A DNA stretch of 36,298 nt from positions 215,198-251,495 of the forward strand of contig KN805388.1 in assembly GCA_000818945.1 (NCBI GenBank), written 5' to 3'. The notes beneath the pieces are model-generated. The model was not told the DNA's origin and did not search any database. It worked only from the letters and a program-made list of their open reading frames with translations. Of the stretch, positions 9,610 through 19,800 are shown piece after piece. Every line of letters begins with the position of its first letter. The first letter of the stretch is position 1. A program made the translations under genes and the position numbers. This DNA is from Schizochytrium sp. CCTCC M209059 (lineage: Eukaryota; Sar; Bigyra; Thraustochytrida; Thraustochytriidae).

Positions 9610-10433
9610 CATGCACAGCACAAAACGCCGCGCCATATCCTCGCGGCTGGGAAAGCCTCGCTGGCTGTCAAAATGTCGCCGGACTGGGTCCCTTTTTCGG
9701 GTTGCGCGAACGAGCGGCAAGTCACTGGGAAACGTCGCCCCGGAAAAGGCGACGTAGCGGAGTGCATGCACGCGGGCAGTCGCGGCGGCTGGCGGCAGGG
9801 GGATTTAAAGACGTAGTGTGCATATACATGGGGCAGGCTCGCGACGAGGCGAGGATAAGTCGTTTTGCGTTGGGTAGACGGACGTCTGAGCGTGAATTCG
9901 TTGACCCCATGGAGCGACACGAGGTCCCCGGAGCGCACGCGCGAATGTGACGGAGGTCCCCTTCCCGCGGGAGAGGGGTGCAAGTCAGCTCTTGGTCTGG
10001 ATCACTGCAACGTGCGGCGAGGTCCTGGCCGCAGCCTTTGGCGCTTTTCCAAGAGTCGGTCCTCCCCTTTAATCACAGTCAACAAGGCTTCGGGAACTTG
10101 AGCGTGGTCGCGCCGTGTGAGGCGTCTTCGGGTACGCCATGGCATCGCCTTGATGCTGCATGCGCGCGCAGGGCGTGCAGAAGTTTGCGAACGGCAAAAT
10201 ATTCTCTCTTTTTGCGCGACTTCAACGTTGACACGGGACCGTAGCGACGTTCTTCCGCGAGTTTCGGAACGGGCTCGATGTGTACTAGCCTAGCACGTAG
10301 CACGTCAACACCAATAACGGTCGGCCCTGGAAGAGCGTCACTCAGCCATCCTTGGGGTTGTTTCATTCGTTTACTAGTAAGCAACAGCGAGAGCCGCCGG
10401 ACTGCCGACACTGACCGCCAAATTCCATCCGAG

Positions 10434-10573
10434 GCATGGCATCGCATGGCATGGAATGCTATAGAATAAGATGACACGGTACGGTATGGCTTGGAATATC
10501 AAGGCACAGCATGATATCGCATGCAATGGCATCGCATGGAATGGCATGGTATGGCATCGCAAGGAATGTGATG
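10434..10573. repeat. Long decayed GCATG/GAATG pentanucleotide tract
   Basis: From 10434 the DNA can be read as 28 consecutive five-base units in one phase. GCATG, GCATC, GAATG and GTATG dominate, and the middle units are more diverged. No indel breaks the phase over 140 bases. The tract lies about 350 bases upstream of the JMJD6-like start codon. Confidence 0.8.
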
Positions 10574-10921
10574 GCGTCCGAGCCACAATAGTACTACCCA
10601 CTAGCAGCAGACACACGAGGCCAGAGTCCGAGCGATGGCAGAAGCTCCATCAAGCGCTCACGAATCTCGGCCGCGCGGATGTGTCTCGGCACGCGTGGCA
10701 TGGTCCTGGCGGCTTCGCCAGCTACACGGGCATGAATCAACCAGCCGCAGAAGGCGCGGTCTGTCTCTCTGTGCGAAGCGCTCGACGGGTGACGGGCTCT
10801 CGGTCGGTGACATCTATCGATCGATTGACGTCGTGGATCCACTGCATGAATATGAATGAGTGGCCAGTTCTTGGCCGTAATCCTGATTCACACAGAGCGC
10901 AGTCGCTGAGGCCGCGGCGCG

Positions 10922-12679
10922 ATGACGAGCACGGCGGCGGGCGCGGCGCAGCAGAGCGCGGGCGGCGCGACGCGCGAGGCGGCGGCGGCCAAGCAGGCGG
11001 GCGTGGAGGCAGAGGCGGAGCGGAAGGGCGCGATGGATGGCGGCGCTCCGAACATGGACGCGTCCGCGAGCGCGAGCGCGAGCGCGAGCGTCCCTGGCGG
11101 AAGCGAGGCCGGCAGCAAGGGCAGCGAGGACCAGACGCCCCGCGCAGACTCCCCGGCGGGCGCAAGGGCCGCCGCCACGGAGAAAGGCGCCGCAGCGCAA
11201 GGCGATGGCGAGCCGGCGTGCCCCTCGGGCGAGGACACGCTGCTCCAGCGCAGTGAGGCGCTCTGGGCCACGTTTTACACCGACGAACTCGAGGGACTCG
11301 TGGGCAAACCCTTTGGCGGGCGCACGGCCAAGATCATGCGCAGCGCGAAGCGGGAGCACAGAACGGACATGTCCGCACGCGGATGGGACAAGTATGGCCA
11401 TCACAAACGCTGGGAAAAGGTCCGCGCCACGCTCAAGGAGAGGAACCTCGACAATGTGCGGCGCATCCACGGCGATTGCTATTCGCTTGAGCGCTTCCGC
11501 AAAGAGTTCGAACTCCCCGCGCAGCCTTGCCTCATTCATGGCCTCGCCGACGCCTGGCCTGCGCGCACAGAGTGGGGGCTCAAGCGTCTGCGCGAGGACT
11601 TTGGCGAGCGCAAGTTCAAGTGTGGCGAGGATGACGAGGGCTATGCAATCAAAGTCAAACTCAAGCATTTTCTGCGCTACATGAACAGCGACAACGAGGA
11701 CGGCGCCAAGCTCGACGATAGCCCTCTCTATATCTTTGACTCCCACTTTGATGACGACCGCATTAGCAAGCAGCTTCTTCAAGAGTATCGCGTGCCACAT
11801 CTTTTCCAAGAGGATCTCTTTCGCCATGTCGGTGAGCGCCGCAGGCCTCCTTACCGGTGGATTCTCATTGGCTCCGAGCGCTCTGGCAGCGGTGTGCACG
11901 ACGACCCGCTCGGGACTTCGGCCTGGAACACCCTTGTTCGTGGCCACAAGCTGTGGACTCTCTTCCCCCCCGACGTCCCGCGTTCCGTCGTCAAGGGCAA
12001 GTCCCTCGTCAACTGGAAAAAGGAAGATGACGAGCCCGTCGACTGGAACGAGTTCATCCTTCCACGTATTCTGGAAAAGGGCGGTCCCGAGCTGCGCTCC
12101 AAAATGATCCAATTCATTCAAAAGCCCGGCGAGACCGTCTTTGTGCCGTCGGATTGGTGGCATGCGGTGCTCAATCTTGATACTACCGTGGCGGTGACGC
12201 AAAACTTTTGCAGTACTGGCAACTTTGATCGCGTATGGCGTCAGACGCGGACGGGACGCCGCAAAATGGCTCGCACCTGGCGCCGCACTTTGCAGCTCGA
12301 ACGCGACGACCTTGCCAAGCGCGCGTACGAACTCGACAAGATGGACGACTTTGATCTCGATCAAGAGATTGAGGCCGCAGACGAGCGTCGTCGGCGTCGC
12401 AAGATCGCGAAAAAGGAGGCCAAAAAGCGCAAACGCCAGCAGCAGCACAAGCAACACAAACTCGCCAAGAAGAACGACCCTTCTGACGGCAACGAAGCTG
12501 ACGACGACCAGGACGACAACGATGGCGGCGCCAAAGATTCCAAGAGCACGGGCAGTAGCAGCGGTAGCAGCGACAGCGAAAGTGCAGACGGTAGCGGTAG
12601 TGGTAGCGAAAGTGGGAGTGGTGATGAAAGCGACGGCGACGATGACAACAAGACGAACAACAACAACAACAACAATTGA
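10922..12679 (+). CDS. JMJD6: JMJD6-like JmjC oxygenase (Fe(II)/2-oxoglutarate-dependent)
   Basis: The product has 585 residues. A low-complexity N-terminal extension of about 115 residues (rich in Ala, Gly, Ser and Glu) precedes a region with the JMJD6-type RGWDKYGHHKRW-like segment and then the JmjC barrel. Iron ligands are H326, D328 and H414 (HDD...WWH), and K343 matches the 2-oxoglutarate lysine. The sequence HDDPLGTSAWN closely follows human JMJD6. The C-terminus is basic and then Ser/Gly/Asp/Glu-rich, ending in an Asn run. This recalls the polyserine segment of JMJD6. Family knowledge: JMJD6 hydroxylates lysines of splicing-factor RS regions in the nucleus; arginine demethylation is debated. 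Later in-frame ATGs (for example at 11033) could be the true start, since the first 110 residues are unconserved. The gene is convergent with RPB3. The paralogue JMJD4 is less likely given the GTSAWN motif. Confidence 0.93.
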   Translation: MTSTAAGAAQQSAGGATREAAAAKQAGVEAEAERKGAMDGGAPNMDASASASASASVPGGSEAGSKGSEDQTPRADSPAGARAAATEKGAAAQGDGEPACPSGEDTLLQRSEALWATFYTDELEGLVGKPFGGRTAKIMRSAKREHRTDMSARGWDKYGHHKRWEKVRATLKERNLDNVRRIHGDCYSLERFRKEFELPAQPCLIHGLADAWPARTEWGLKRLREDFGERKFKCGEDDEGYAIKVKLKHFLRYMNSDNEDGAKLDDSPLYIFDSHFDDDRISKQLLQEYRVPHLFQEDLFRHVGERRRPPYRWILIGSERSGSGVHDDPLGTSAWNTLVRGHKLWTLFPPDVPRSVVKGKSLVNWKKEDDEPVDWNEFILPRILEKGGPELRSKMIQFIQKPGETVFVPSDWWHAVLNLDTTVAVTQNFCSTGNFDRVWRQTRTGRRKMARTWRRTLQLERDDLAKRAYELDKMDDFDLDQEIEAADERRRRRKIAKKEAKKRKRQQQHKQHKLAKKNDPSDGNEADDDQDDNDGGAKDSKSTGSSSGSSDSESADGSGSGSESGSGDESDGDDDNKTNNNNNNN

Positions 12680-13101
12680 ACACCAACTACACAACATGAC
12701 CGTATACCGAGAGGTGAGAAAGCTCGCAACGCAACATTGCACAGCTTTTCTTTTTCCTTTTTTCTCGTTGTATTTCTCGTTGTATTCAGAACAAAAGTAT
12801 TCGAGGAAATTAGCCCAAAACAAATTAGTTTCCATCTTCTTCTTCTTCTTCTTCCTGGCATCAGTTTTATCGCGTTGTGCTTTCTTCTTTCTTTCACAAT
12901 CTAAAGAAAAGAAAAGAAAAGAAAGTAAAAGGTCGACGAGGACGAGCCGTGCAGGCCCGAACGGTTGCGAATCAGAGCGCGAGCGCGAGCGCGTGCGCGT
13001 GAAGAACAAGGACAACGTGCAGCAATTTCTTTTTCCCTTCTTCTTCTTCTTCTTCTTCTTCTTCTTCTTCTTCTGCTGTTTTTTTTTTTTTTTTTTCCTT
13101 C
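12680..13101. other. Convergent 3' intergenic region with pyrimidine-rich repeats
   Basis: This 422-base stretch lies between the stop codons of two convergent genes. It contains an AAAGA pentamer run (12903-12925), a TTC triplet run (13037-13074) and a T18 run (13079-13096). An AATAAA at 13105-13110, inside the RPB3 stop region, could serve as a plus-strand polyadenylation signal for the JMJD6-like gene. No gene is visible. Confidence 0.6.
13037..13074. repeat. (CTT)n trinucleotide run
   Basis: About twelve CTT/TTC triplets run without interruption in the 3' flank shared by the JMJD6-like gene and RPB3, followed closely by a T18 homopolymer. Confidence 0.9.
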
Positions 13102-14121
13102 TCAAATAAAGCCGCCCGTATCTACAAAGCCGCCCTGGTTTTCCTTGAGCGGGACCTCCTGGACTTCAGGCGGAATCTCTGACAAATGCCGACCAATAAG
13201 CGTCAACTTGTCTTGCAAAACCTTGAGGGCCGAGAAAACAGCTTCGTCTGGCTTCAAGGCCCCCGTGGTCTCGACGCTAAAGATGAAGCGGTTGGGGACC
13301 TGCGAGACCGAAACCACGTTGTCCTCCTCGTGGCTTCGCTTCCAGGTCTCGCCGAGCTTGACGCACTCGTCACAAAACATGCACGCAGACCGCTTTGAGA
13401 CAGACACCTTTTCAGTCTGCTCGTCAAGATTAAAGACATTAGCCGGGCACGACTTGACAAATTCCTGTTTCTTGGCCAAATCGAGCTCGTCCATGAGAGC
13501 GTCGTTAAGCTCGATCTTCGGATCGTACGCAAACGTCGCCACGCTCACAGGGCACCACTTGGCGTGGATCTTACTAATGCCCTTGACCGCGATGCAGTCA
13601 CACTTGATCCGCTGCCCCGGTCCAAGCTTAACAATCGTAATGCCCGAGGGCAAATCTGGGTTTGTCTCCTTGACAAGGTCGTCCTCCTCCGTCGACGAGT
13701 ACTGCACAGCAAACGCCGAGTCTGACTTGAGATCTGCGCTCGTCACGATACGTACAGCCTCGTCCGGGTCGTCGTGGCTCACGTCCAAGGTGAACTTGAC
13801 CGAGCACCGCGGGCACGTTGAGTCGCAAAAACAGTCCTGCTTGTAGTTCATACCGCTCACGCCCTCCTGCGAGGAAATGCGGATCGGGATCAGACCCAAC
13901 CGGTGCGCAATAAACTCATCGTGCAGCGCCGAAGAGTTTTCGGCAATCTCCACAAGATCGATCGCCACCGTCGGCGTCTCGGCGATGAGCACCCGTCGCA
14001 GCGCGTTCGCCACGCTCGCGTCCGTATCCGAAAGCACGAACTTAATGTAGTCCTCCTTCAGCTCCAGCACCTCAATCTTCGGGTCCCGCGCCGCCCGCGC
14101 AAGCGGCTTGGCCTGCTCCAT
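13102..14121 (-). CDS. RPB3: RNA polymerase II subunit RPB3
   Basis: The product has 339 residues, near the usual length of about 275-320. The first 20 residues precede the alpha-like dimerisation fold (IEVLELKEDYIKFVLSDTD, then NALRRVLIAETPTVAID). The eukaryotic RPB3 zinc site is present as C97-x-C99-x3-C103-x2-C106. The insertion domain and the C-terminal return to the dimerisation fold (VSQVPNRFIFSVETTGAL) are both recognisable. Family knowledge: RPB3 pairs with RPB11 to nucleate assembly of the pol II core in the nucleus. The Cys-rich loop and sequence style favour RPB3 over RPAC1 (pol I/III). Upstream of the start lies a GCN-rich leader. The 3' end faces the JMJD6-like gene. Confidence 0.96.
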   Translation of the reverse strand: MEQAKPLARAARDPKIEVLELKEDYIKFVLSDTDASVANALRRVLIAETPTVAIDLVEIAENSSALHDEFIAHRLGLIPIRISSQEGVSGMNYKQDCFCDSTCPRCSVKFTLDVSHDDPDEAVRIVTSADLKSDSAFAVQYSSTEEDDLVKETNPDLPSGITIVKLGPGQRIKCDCIAVKGISKIHAKWCPVSVATFAYDPKIELNDALMDELDLAKKQEFVKSCPANVFNLDEQTEKVSVSKRSACMFCDECVKLGETWKRSHEEDNVVSVSQVPNRFIFSVETTGALKPDEAVFSALKVLQDKLTLIGRHLSEIPPEVQEVPLKENQGGFVDTGGFI

Positions 14122-14203
14122 CGTGCGCGCTCGCCGTCGCCGTTGCGGTCGTTGGTGCCGCCCGCCACTCGCTCGCTACCCGCCCAATGCCCCGAGCTGT
14201 CGC

Positions 14204-14222
14204 TGTTGCTGCTGCTGCTGCT

Positions 14223-14260
<38 letters not shown>

Positions 14261-14272
14261 TGCGGCGGGCGT
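14204..14272 (-). repeat. GCN triplet tract (CGG and CTG) upstream of RPB3
   Basis: On the plus strand a CTG run passes directly into about fourteen CGG triplets. On the minus strand this is a CCG then CAG tract, 80 to 150 bases upstream of the RPB3 ATG. It probably lies in the transcribed leader or core promoter. Confidence 0.85.
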
Positions 14273-15172
14273 TGCAGTCAGCGGCGCGCGGGCTCTGCAC
14301 GAGGACCGCGCGTACGCGATCAACTGCAGCGACGCGACGATGGGCTGCTCGGCCTTATCCCTATCGCGCTCTGCGGCGGCGGCGGCGCCCAAAATCGAGA
14401 TATTTTTTTGAGGCTATTTTTCACCGGTTTTGCTTGGGCTTTGGCAGCGGCTCATGACGTTTCCAGAGAGCGAGCGAGCGAGCGGCTCCTATAAGATCGA
14501 TACCAGATCAATGGTGCGACAAGCAAGCAAGTTGACTTTCTGTGTCTGTTACGCATCGCCGTGGTAGAATACTTGTCATTGGATCTGGTGGGCGAGTTTA
14601 TGATCTTTACCAGCATGACATTCGCAGCGGGCGAGAGCTTATATGTCGCGAGCAAGACAAGATTAAACTCGTGTCAAGTAAGACCACCGTGAAGTTTGGC
14701 TATTGCCTCCTCTCGAATGCATTCGTTTTGCGCAGTGAAGCTGCTGCAGGCAGATACATGGACCTGCTTTTTTTTTTATTAAGTATCGAGCTAAAAAATA
14801 AGCTTGCCCGAGCCGAATGCTTGCTTGCTTTGGACACGCAACCAAATCCCCCGCTCTCAACCACAGCAACCGGACCAAGAAGGAACGCCGACGTTCTCGG
14901 AGCAAGCAAGGTCCCTTTTTTCTTTCGCTGCATGCATGCATGCTCGTTCGCCCAGAACTTTAGCGCAACTCTCTCATGCGCGGACCTTTCCCTCCCTCCC
15001 CCTCCAAACAAAAAAAATCTGCAGAACATCGGAGCCACCTTGACGAGCAGCCGCATCCTCGTGTAGCTCCCGGGTCCCGCGCGGTTCTCTCGAAGGCCGA
15101 TGCCGGCGATGGCGTCCTCGAGATGTGGCGCAGAAGAAGAACGAGAACAAGACCGTGACGGACGGTCTCCCG

Positions 15173-15325
15173 GCTGAAAGCGACTGCAAAGCGACTGCAA
15201 AGCGACTGCAAGAGCAAAAGCAAAAGCAAAAGCAAAGCAAAGCAAGGCAAAGCAAAGCGACTGCAAGAGCAAAAGCAAGAGCAAAAGCAAAAGCAAAGCA
15301 AAAGCAAAGCAAAGCAAAGCAAAAC
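15173..15325. repeat. Purine-rich CAAAG / CAAAAG / CGACTGCAAAG tract
   Basis: Tandem AAGCGACTGCA units of 11 bases (at least three) give way to mixed AGCAAA and AGCAA units of six and five bases, repeated to about 15325. The plus strand is almost free of T. The tract ends about 120 bases before the IBA57 start codon. Confidence 0.85.
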
Positions 15326-15443
15326 CGAGTCGTGACCATCGTGACCTCAGCTTCGCGCGGGGCGGGAGAGCGCGCGCGGGAGGGAGAGAGGGACAGCGGC
15401 GGCGACGGAGGCGGCAGGCGGGGAGGACACGCACGCCGCGAGG

Positions 15444-16691
15444 ATGGGCGCCATGCGAGGCCTGCTCCGCGCCGGCGTGTCCAGGGCGACGGGCAACATG
15501 GGCCTGGCCAGGACGACGGCGGCGGCGATGCCGACGGCGACGCCGGCTTCGGCGGCAGCGGCGGCGGCGTTGAGGGCGGCGACGACCACGACGACGTCGG
15601 CGGGAGCCTGGGGTACCGCCGCAACGAGACTCAGACCCTGGCCCGGCGCGCCGACGGGTCTGCGGATGCTGTCCTCGTCGACGGATGGAGCCCGGCCCGA
15701 GACGGACTCGGCCATGTATCGCAAGTTGCTTGACAGAACCGTCGTTGAGGTGAGCGGACCGGACGCGATGCTTTTCTTGCAGGGGATTGTGACAAACGAT
15801 GTCTCCAAGCTCGAAAATGAGGGCGAGGCTCAGTACGCTGCCTTTCTCAACAACAAGGGCCGCATGATCGCGGAAACCATTATTCACCGCGCCGCCGAGG
15901 ACGCCTACTTGCTCGACCTACACCAAGATGTTGTCAACAAGATTCTCAAGCTCCTTAAATTGTTCAAGCTCCGCTCCAAAGTCTCCATTGAAGACGCCAA
16001 AGGGCGCTACAACGTCTGGGCCATCATGGGCGGCGACGAAGAGACAAAGGCTGGACTCAGCGATATTCACGCGGGCGCCGTCATTGCCGATCCTCGCGAC
16101 GCCTCGTTGGGCTATCGCGTAGTGGCCTCCGCCAAGCACGAAGAGGCCACACGCAAGGTGCTTGAAAAGCTTGGACTCAAGGAGAGTTCGGGCCACTTTT
16201 ACGACCAGTTCCGCTATCTGTGCGGCATCCCCGAGGGCCTCGAGGTGGATGGCGGCATCCCCCTCGAGTACAATCTCGAAAAGCTCAATGGCGTCAACTT
16301 CCACAAGGGATGCTACACGGGCCAAGAACTTGTGGCGCGAACGCACCACAAGGGTCTCGTCCGCAAGCGTGTCGTCCCGCTCACGATTGGGGAACACACG
16401 GTCCAAGAACGTGGCATTCTCGAAGGCGTCAAGCTGGGAGGTGCCCCGCAGGGCCTCGAGCTGGAAATCCCTTCACCTGTGGAGTGGGGCAAGAACGCAC
16501 CCGAGCCCGAGTCGAAGCGCTCCCCGGGCAAGCTCATTGCCTTCTCACCCGACGCTAGCATTGGCCTGGCTGTCATGCGTCTCGAAGATGACGCAGAGAC
16601 AAAGTGGTTGCAAGATGGCGTCTTTCAAGTCAATGGCCACGCGGCCCAAGTCCCTAAGTTTCCCTCCTGGTGGAACAAGGTGGTCGAGTAA
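15444..16691 (+). CDS. IBA57: Mitochondrial IBA57-like Fe-S cluster assembly factor (YgfZ/GcvT family)
   Basis: The product has 415 residues. Residues 1-80 are rich in Arg, Ala and Thr with few acidic residues, as expected of a mitochondrial transit peptide. The folate-binding GcvT-like fold starts near 92 (KLLDRTVVEVSGPDAMLFLQGIVTND). The family signature K-G-C-Y-x-G-Q-E is at 288-295, with C290 the conserved cysteine, followed by LVART. The C-terminal barrel ends in NGHAAQVP. Family knowledge: IBA57 acts with ISCA1 and ISCA2 in late [4Fe-4S] cluster assembly for aconitase, lipoate synthase and radical-SAM enzymes. The aminomethyltransferase of the glycine cleavage system is the alternative, but the KGCYxGQE signature argues for YgfZ/IBA57. 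The stop lies 140 bases from the convergent CFAP46 stop. Confidence 0.94.
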   Translation: MGAMRGLLRAGVSRATGNMGLARTTAAAMPTATPASAAAAAALRAATTTTTSAGAWGTAATRLRPWPGAPTGLRMLSSSTDGARPETDSAMYRKLLDRTVVEVSGPDAMLFLQGIVTNDVSKLENEGEAQYAAFLNNKGRMIAETIIHRAAEDAYLLDLHQDVVNKILKLLKLFKLRSKVSIEDAKGRYNVWAIMGGDEETKAGLSDIHAGAVIADPRDASLGYRVVASAKHEEATRKVLEKLGLKESSGHFYDQFRYLCGIPEGLEVDGGIPLEYNLEKLNGVNFHKGCYTGQELVARTHHKGLVRKRVVPLTIGEHTVQERGILEGVKLGGAPQGLELEIPSPVEWGKNAPEPESKRSPGKLIAFSPDASIGLAVMRLEDDAETKWLQDGVFQVNGHAAQVPKFPSWWNKVVE

Positions 16692-16831
16692 TGATCAACA
16701 GCTATCGCTCCCCTACTCGACAGCCAGCCTCTGACAGTGATATCAAATACGTATATCTTCTCTGATAGTCTACCCAACGAAAGTTTTGCACGAGTGCTAG
16801 CAATCTCACAAACCTGGTCTTGAAGAACCTC

Positions 16832-19800
16832 TCACAAGAGTGGCACCCCGTAGAATGCTGCATTTGCCTTGACGCGAAGTTTGCGCGAGTCGTCGTCTGC
16901 ACTATGCATCGCGTCCACCAAAAGAGGTGCCGTCGCCCCTTGCTTCATGCATGAGGCCAAGCGAGTTTGCATTTCTATAGCACGATGAATCGTGCATGCC
17001 CACTGGTGCTGAACGATAGCATTTACACCGCACAGAGACAAGAGAGCAGCTGTCTCCACGGGCTGTTTCAGTTGCAGCGCTGCGGCGCTCAAAGTCGCCT
17101 CTTGCTCGCTCTGGAAACGGTACGAGGCGTCGTTCACGGCGCGATCAATCAGCACAGCGCTCCAGCAATGCCGCATGTCCAACGCCGCCACAGCGCCCGG
17201 GTCTACTTGCGCAAGGAAAGACCCGAGACCACTGAATAGGAACTGCTTATCATCCCCACTTGCCAAGAGTGCCTGCCAGTTGCCTCGACTAGGAACGCCC
17301 ATTTCGGCGCCTACATGTCCCTGCCATGCGGTATCGGCTGTGAAGTTGTCCCGCAGGCCGCTTTCTTCGCCCCGTGGGTCCACAACGTACCGTACGCTTG
17401 CCGGACGCTGGTCCAAACGAACCTGGAAGGCTTCGTCGGCAGCCACCGCTTCTTGAAGTCCCGGCACCATCGACTGCATCCGTTGATGAAACAGATGCAG
17501 CGAAAAGTCTCGAGACACAGAGACGAACCGTTTCTGCATTCGCGTCTGGAGCGCTACGCAATCCTGGGCCTCCTCTTGGTCCTCGCCCTTGCCCTGGTCC
17601 TGATCTTCACCCATTCCATCAATCGTTTTCGCCTCTTCTTCATCGTCTCCTTTCTGTACTTCTTGCTCGAATAGAAGCTCAAGTGGTAGACGCGCGAGCA
17701 GGGGATCCGCTAGAATCACCAGTCGCTTCGAAGGCTCGGCGTCATCTTTCTCTGGAGTAGCGTCGTTCTCAGCGTTGGCATTTTCTCCTGCTTCTTCCGC
17801 TCGCAATATGGGGATTGCAGGCGTGAGCAAACGTCGCATTCGACGTGTAATGGCCTCGATGTCCTCCGAAGCCTTGTCCTCGAGCTTGCTTGCACTCTCT
17901 TCAAAGCTCGCGTCTTGGGTGCGACTCAGCAACTGAGAGCTCATCCTCTTCCGGCATGTCGAGATGTCTCGCACGAGAGAATAGAGCTCCTCTGCCTCTT
18001 CGGCAGCAAGAGGATATTTGTTTGCTCTTGCTTTGACTTCATTGCGCTCGGTGTCACAGGATTCGGCATCAAGATGCGCACTGTATAGCACGCGGCCATT
18101 TTCGGACAAGGAGAGAACCAGGAACTCGACTGCGTCCGGCAACGACTTGAGCAAGGATGACACGCGCTGGCGACAGCTCAAGCGCTGCAGCTGCACACTC
18201 TCCCGAAGGAACTTGCTGACATCGGCATAGGGCCAACGTATTTTGGCATCTTTCTCTCGAGCCGATGCGTCCTCGCCTGCGGTCTTGGAGAGGTCCCCCG
18301 GAGAAAACAAACTTGACTCAATGTGTGTTTGCAATCTCAGGAACTGACTCAACTTGCCCTCTCCGTCCAGCGCCGTTTCTTTGAGTAAGTTGAACATCCA
18401 CGCGCGAGCCCGACACGCTTGGTACAGAACCAATGCCTCCGCAGACTCGTGCCCAAGTACGAGCTCGTGCGCTGCAATCTTCGCCAAATCGTAGTCATCG
18501 TGCGCCAACGCAGCCTCAATTCCATCGTAAAGGACTTTCTGGGCCCGCGCATCTTTGTTGCGGCAGAGACCCTGGCCAGCAGCAACAAGCGCGACCGCGG
18601 CACGTGCCGGCATATGATGAAGGTGCTTGTACGTACCCATAAAGTAGCTGCACGCACGCTGCGCGGCACCTGGATGGAGTTCCGCAAGTGTAAGAGGCGG
18701 GACGGGAGCAGTCTCCATGAGCCAGCGCTCGGCGGGATTCAGCTGATCGATGCGTTCCGCTTCGCGCGCAGCAGATGATACTGCGGGTAACGGATTGCAA
18801 AAGGCGTCATGGAGCAGCTCAATGCTTCCAAGCATGTTCTGCACGCGTCCCACATATCGCTCAAGCGGAAGATTCACCTCGTTCATGCCTGTGCAAAAAA
18901 GCTCAGAAGTCGGCAGCACCATTTGCAGCATGGCCTCACCACAACGACTCGCGCGAGATAAACCATCTACGATCCGCGAAAAGGCCACGTGCTCCTGCTC
19001 CATAGCTTGTGTCTTGTACACCTCCATCCACAGAGCACAATGCATGAGCAAAATGTCCATCGTTGCAACGGACGCACACTGCGGCTTGGTGGCAATGAGA
19101 ATTCGGTCCTGTGCGTTGCGCAAGTGTTTCTGGCACTGCACCCATTCATCGCGCCAATGTGCGCCCTGCAGCGCCCTGACTTTGACTTCAGCAAAGAGCT
19201 GTTCTGCAACGAGCGTCTCCACATAGCTTGTGGCGACTTCGAGGTCCAAGTCTTTGAGCGTGCCCATGTTCTGAAGCTTGCTATTGTACACGGCAAGCGC
19301 CTTCTTCATGAGGCTGCTGGCGTCCGCACTGCGGTTTGCGCCACGCAAACAGGCCACAATTTCGCGAATGCAATGCAACCAATCGTTGACGTTTCCTCCG
19401 CGATGCTCACCGAGTGCGCCCAAGGCTTCCACGGCGCGAGCAAGGGCTGCGCTCTCTTTGCCCTCGAGTAACGCCACCTTTGCTGCCACAGTGGCCGCCC
19501 GAAAGGTGTTCTCCTTGTCCTCATATGCGTCATTATGTAATGCGACTTCGTGCAAAAGCACCTTGCCTTCAAAGATGTAGCCCAAATCGACTAACTCGGA
19601 TGCAAGGCGCGCCCACACTTCGCGAATCTTCATTGGGCCAAGCATGCGGCGCCTCGTGGGTTGCACGCCCGACTTTGTCACGATTGCGTCCGGGTCCTCG
19701 TCAAGCTCAGCAGATTCGGTGGAGCCGTCTGTTGGCGCGGACTCGATGCTGGCTCTTCTAGCGCGCTGTCGCATGGAGCGGTGTTGCAAGAGCTGCTCCA

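Larger units (their letters stand above)
7890..10921. other. 3 kb stretch without a convincing gene; multiple simple-repeat tracts
   Basis: Open frames here are Arg/Ala/Ser-rich, exist on both strands at once and show no domain motifs, so none is annotated. The stretch lies between the divergent starts of the TAZ and JMJD6-like genes and should hold both promoters. It contains a CCTG run near 8148-8168, TGGTCC-type hexamers near 8237-8275, AGCCG-type pentamers at 8532-8556, CAAGC-type pentamers at 8761-8815, a GCGT and GGGA run near 9024-9063, NNCTG pentamers at 9570-9609 and a long GCATG-type pentamer tract at 10434-10573. A multi-exon or RNA gene cannot be excluded by eye. Confidence 0.5.
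14122..15443. other. Divergent intergenic region between RPB3 and IBA57
   Basis: This 1.3 kb stretch separates two divergent starts and should carry both promoters. It has a GCN tract at about 14204-14272, a GAGC run near 14467-14482, an ATGC-rich palindrome near 14931-14942 and a CAAAG-type purine-rich tract at about 15173-15325. A plus-strand frame near 14542-15066 has no recognisable motif and is not annotated. Confidence 0.5.

Noticed and set aside
14542..15066. 174-codon plus-strand frame between RPB3 and IBA57
   Set aside because: It has no domain, low-complexity sequence and a poor start context; nothing supports it as a gene.
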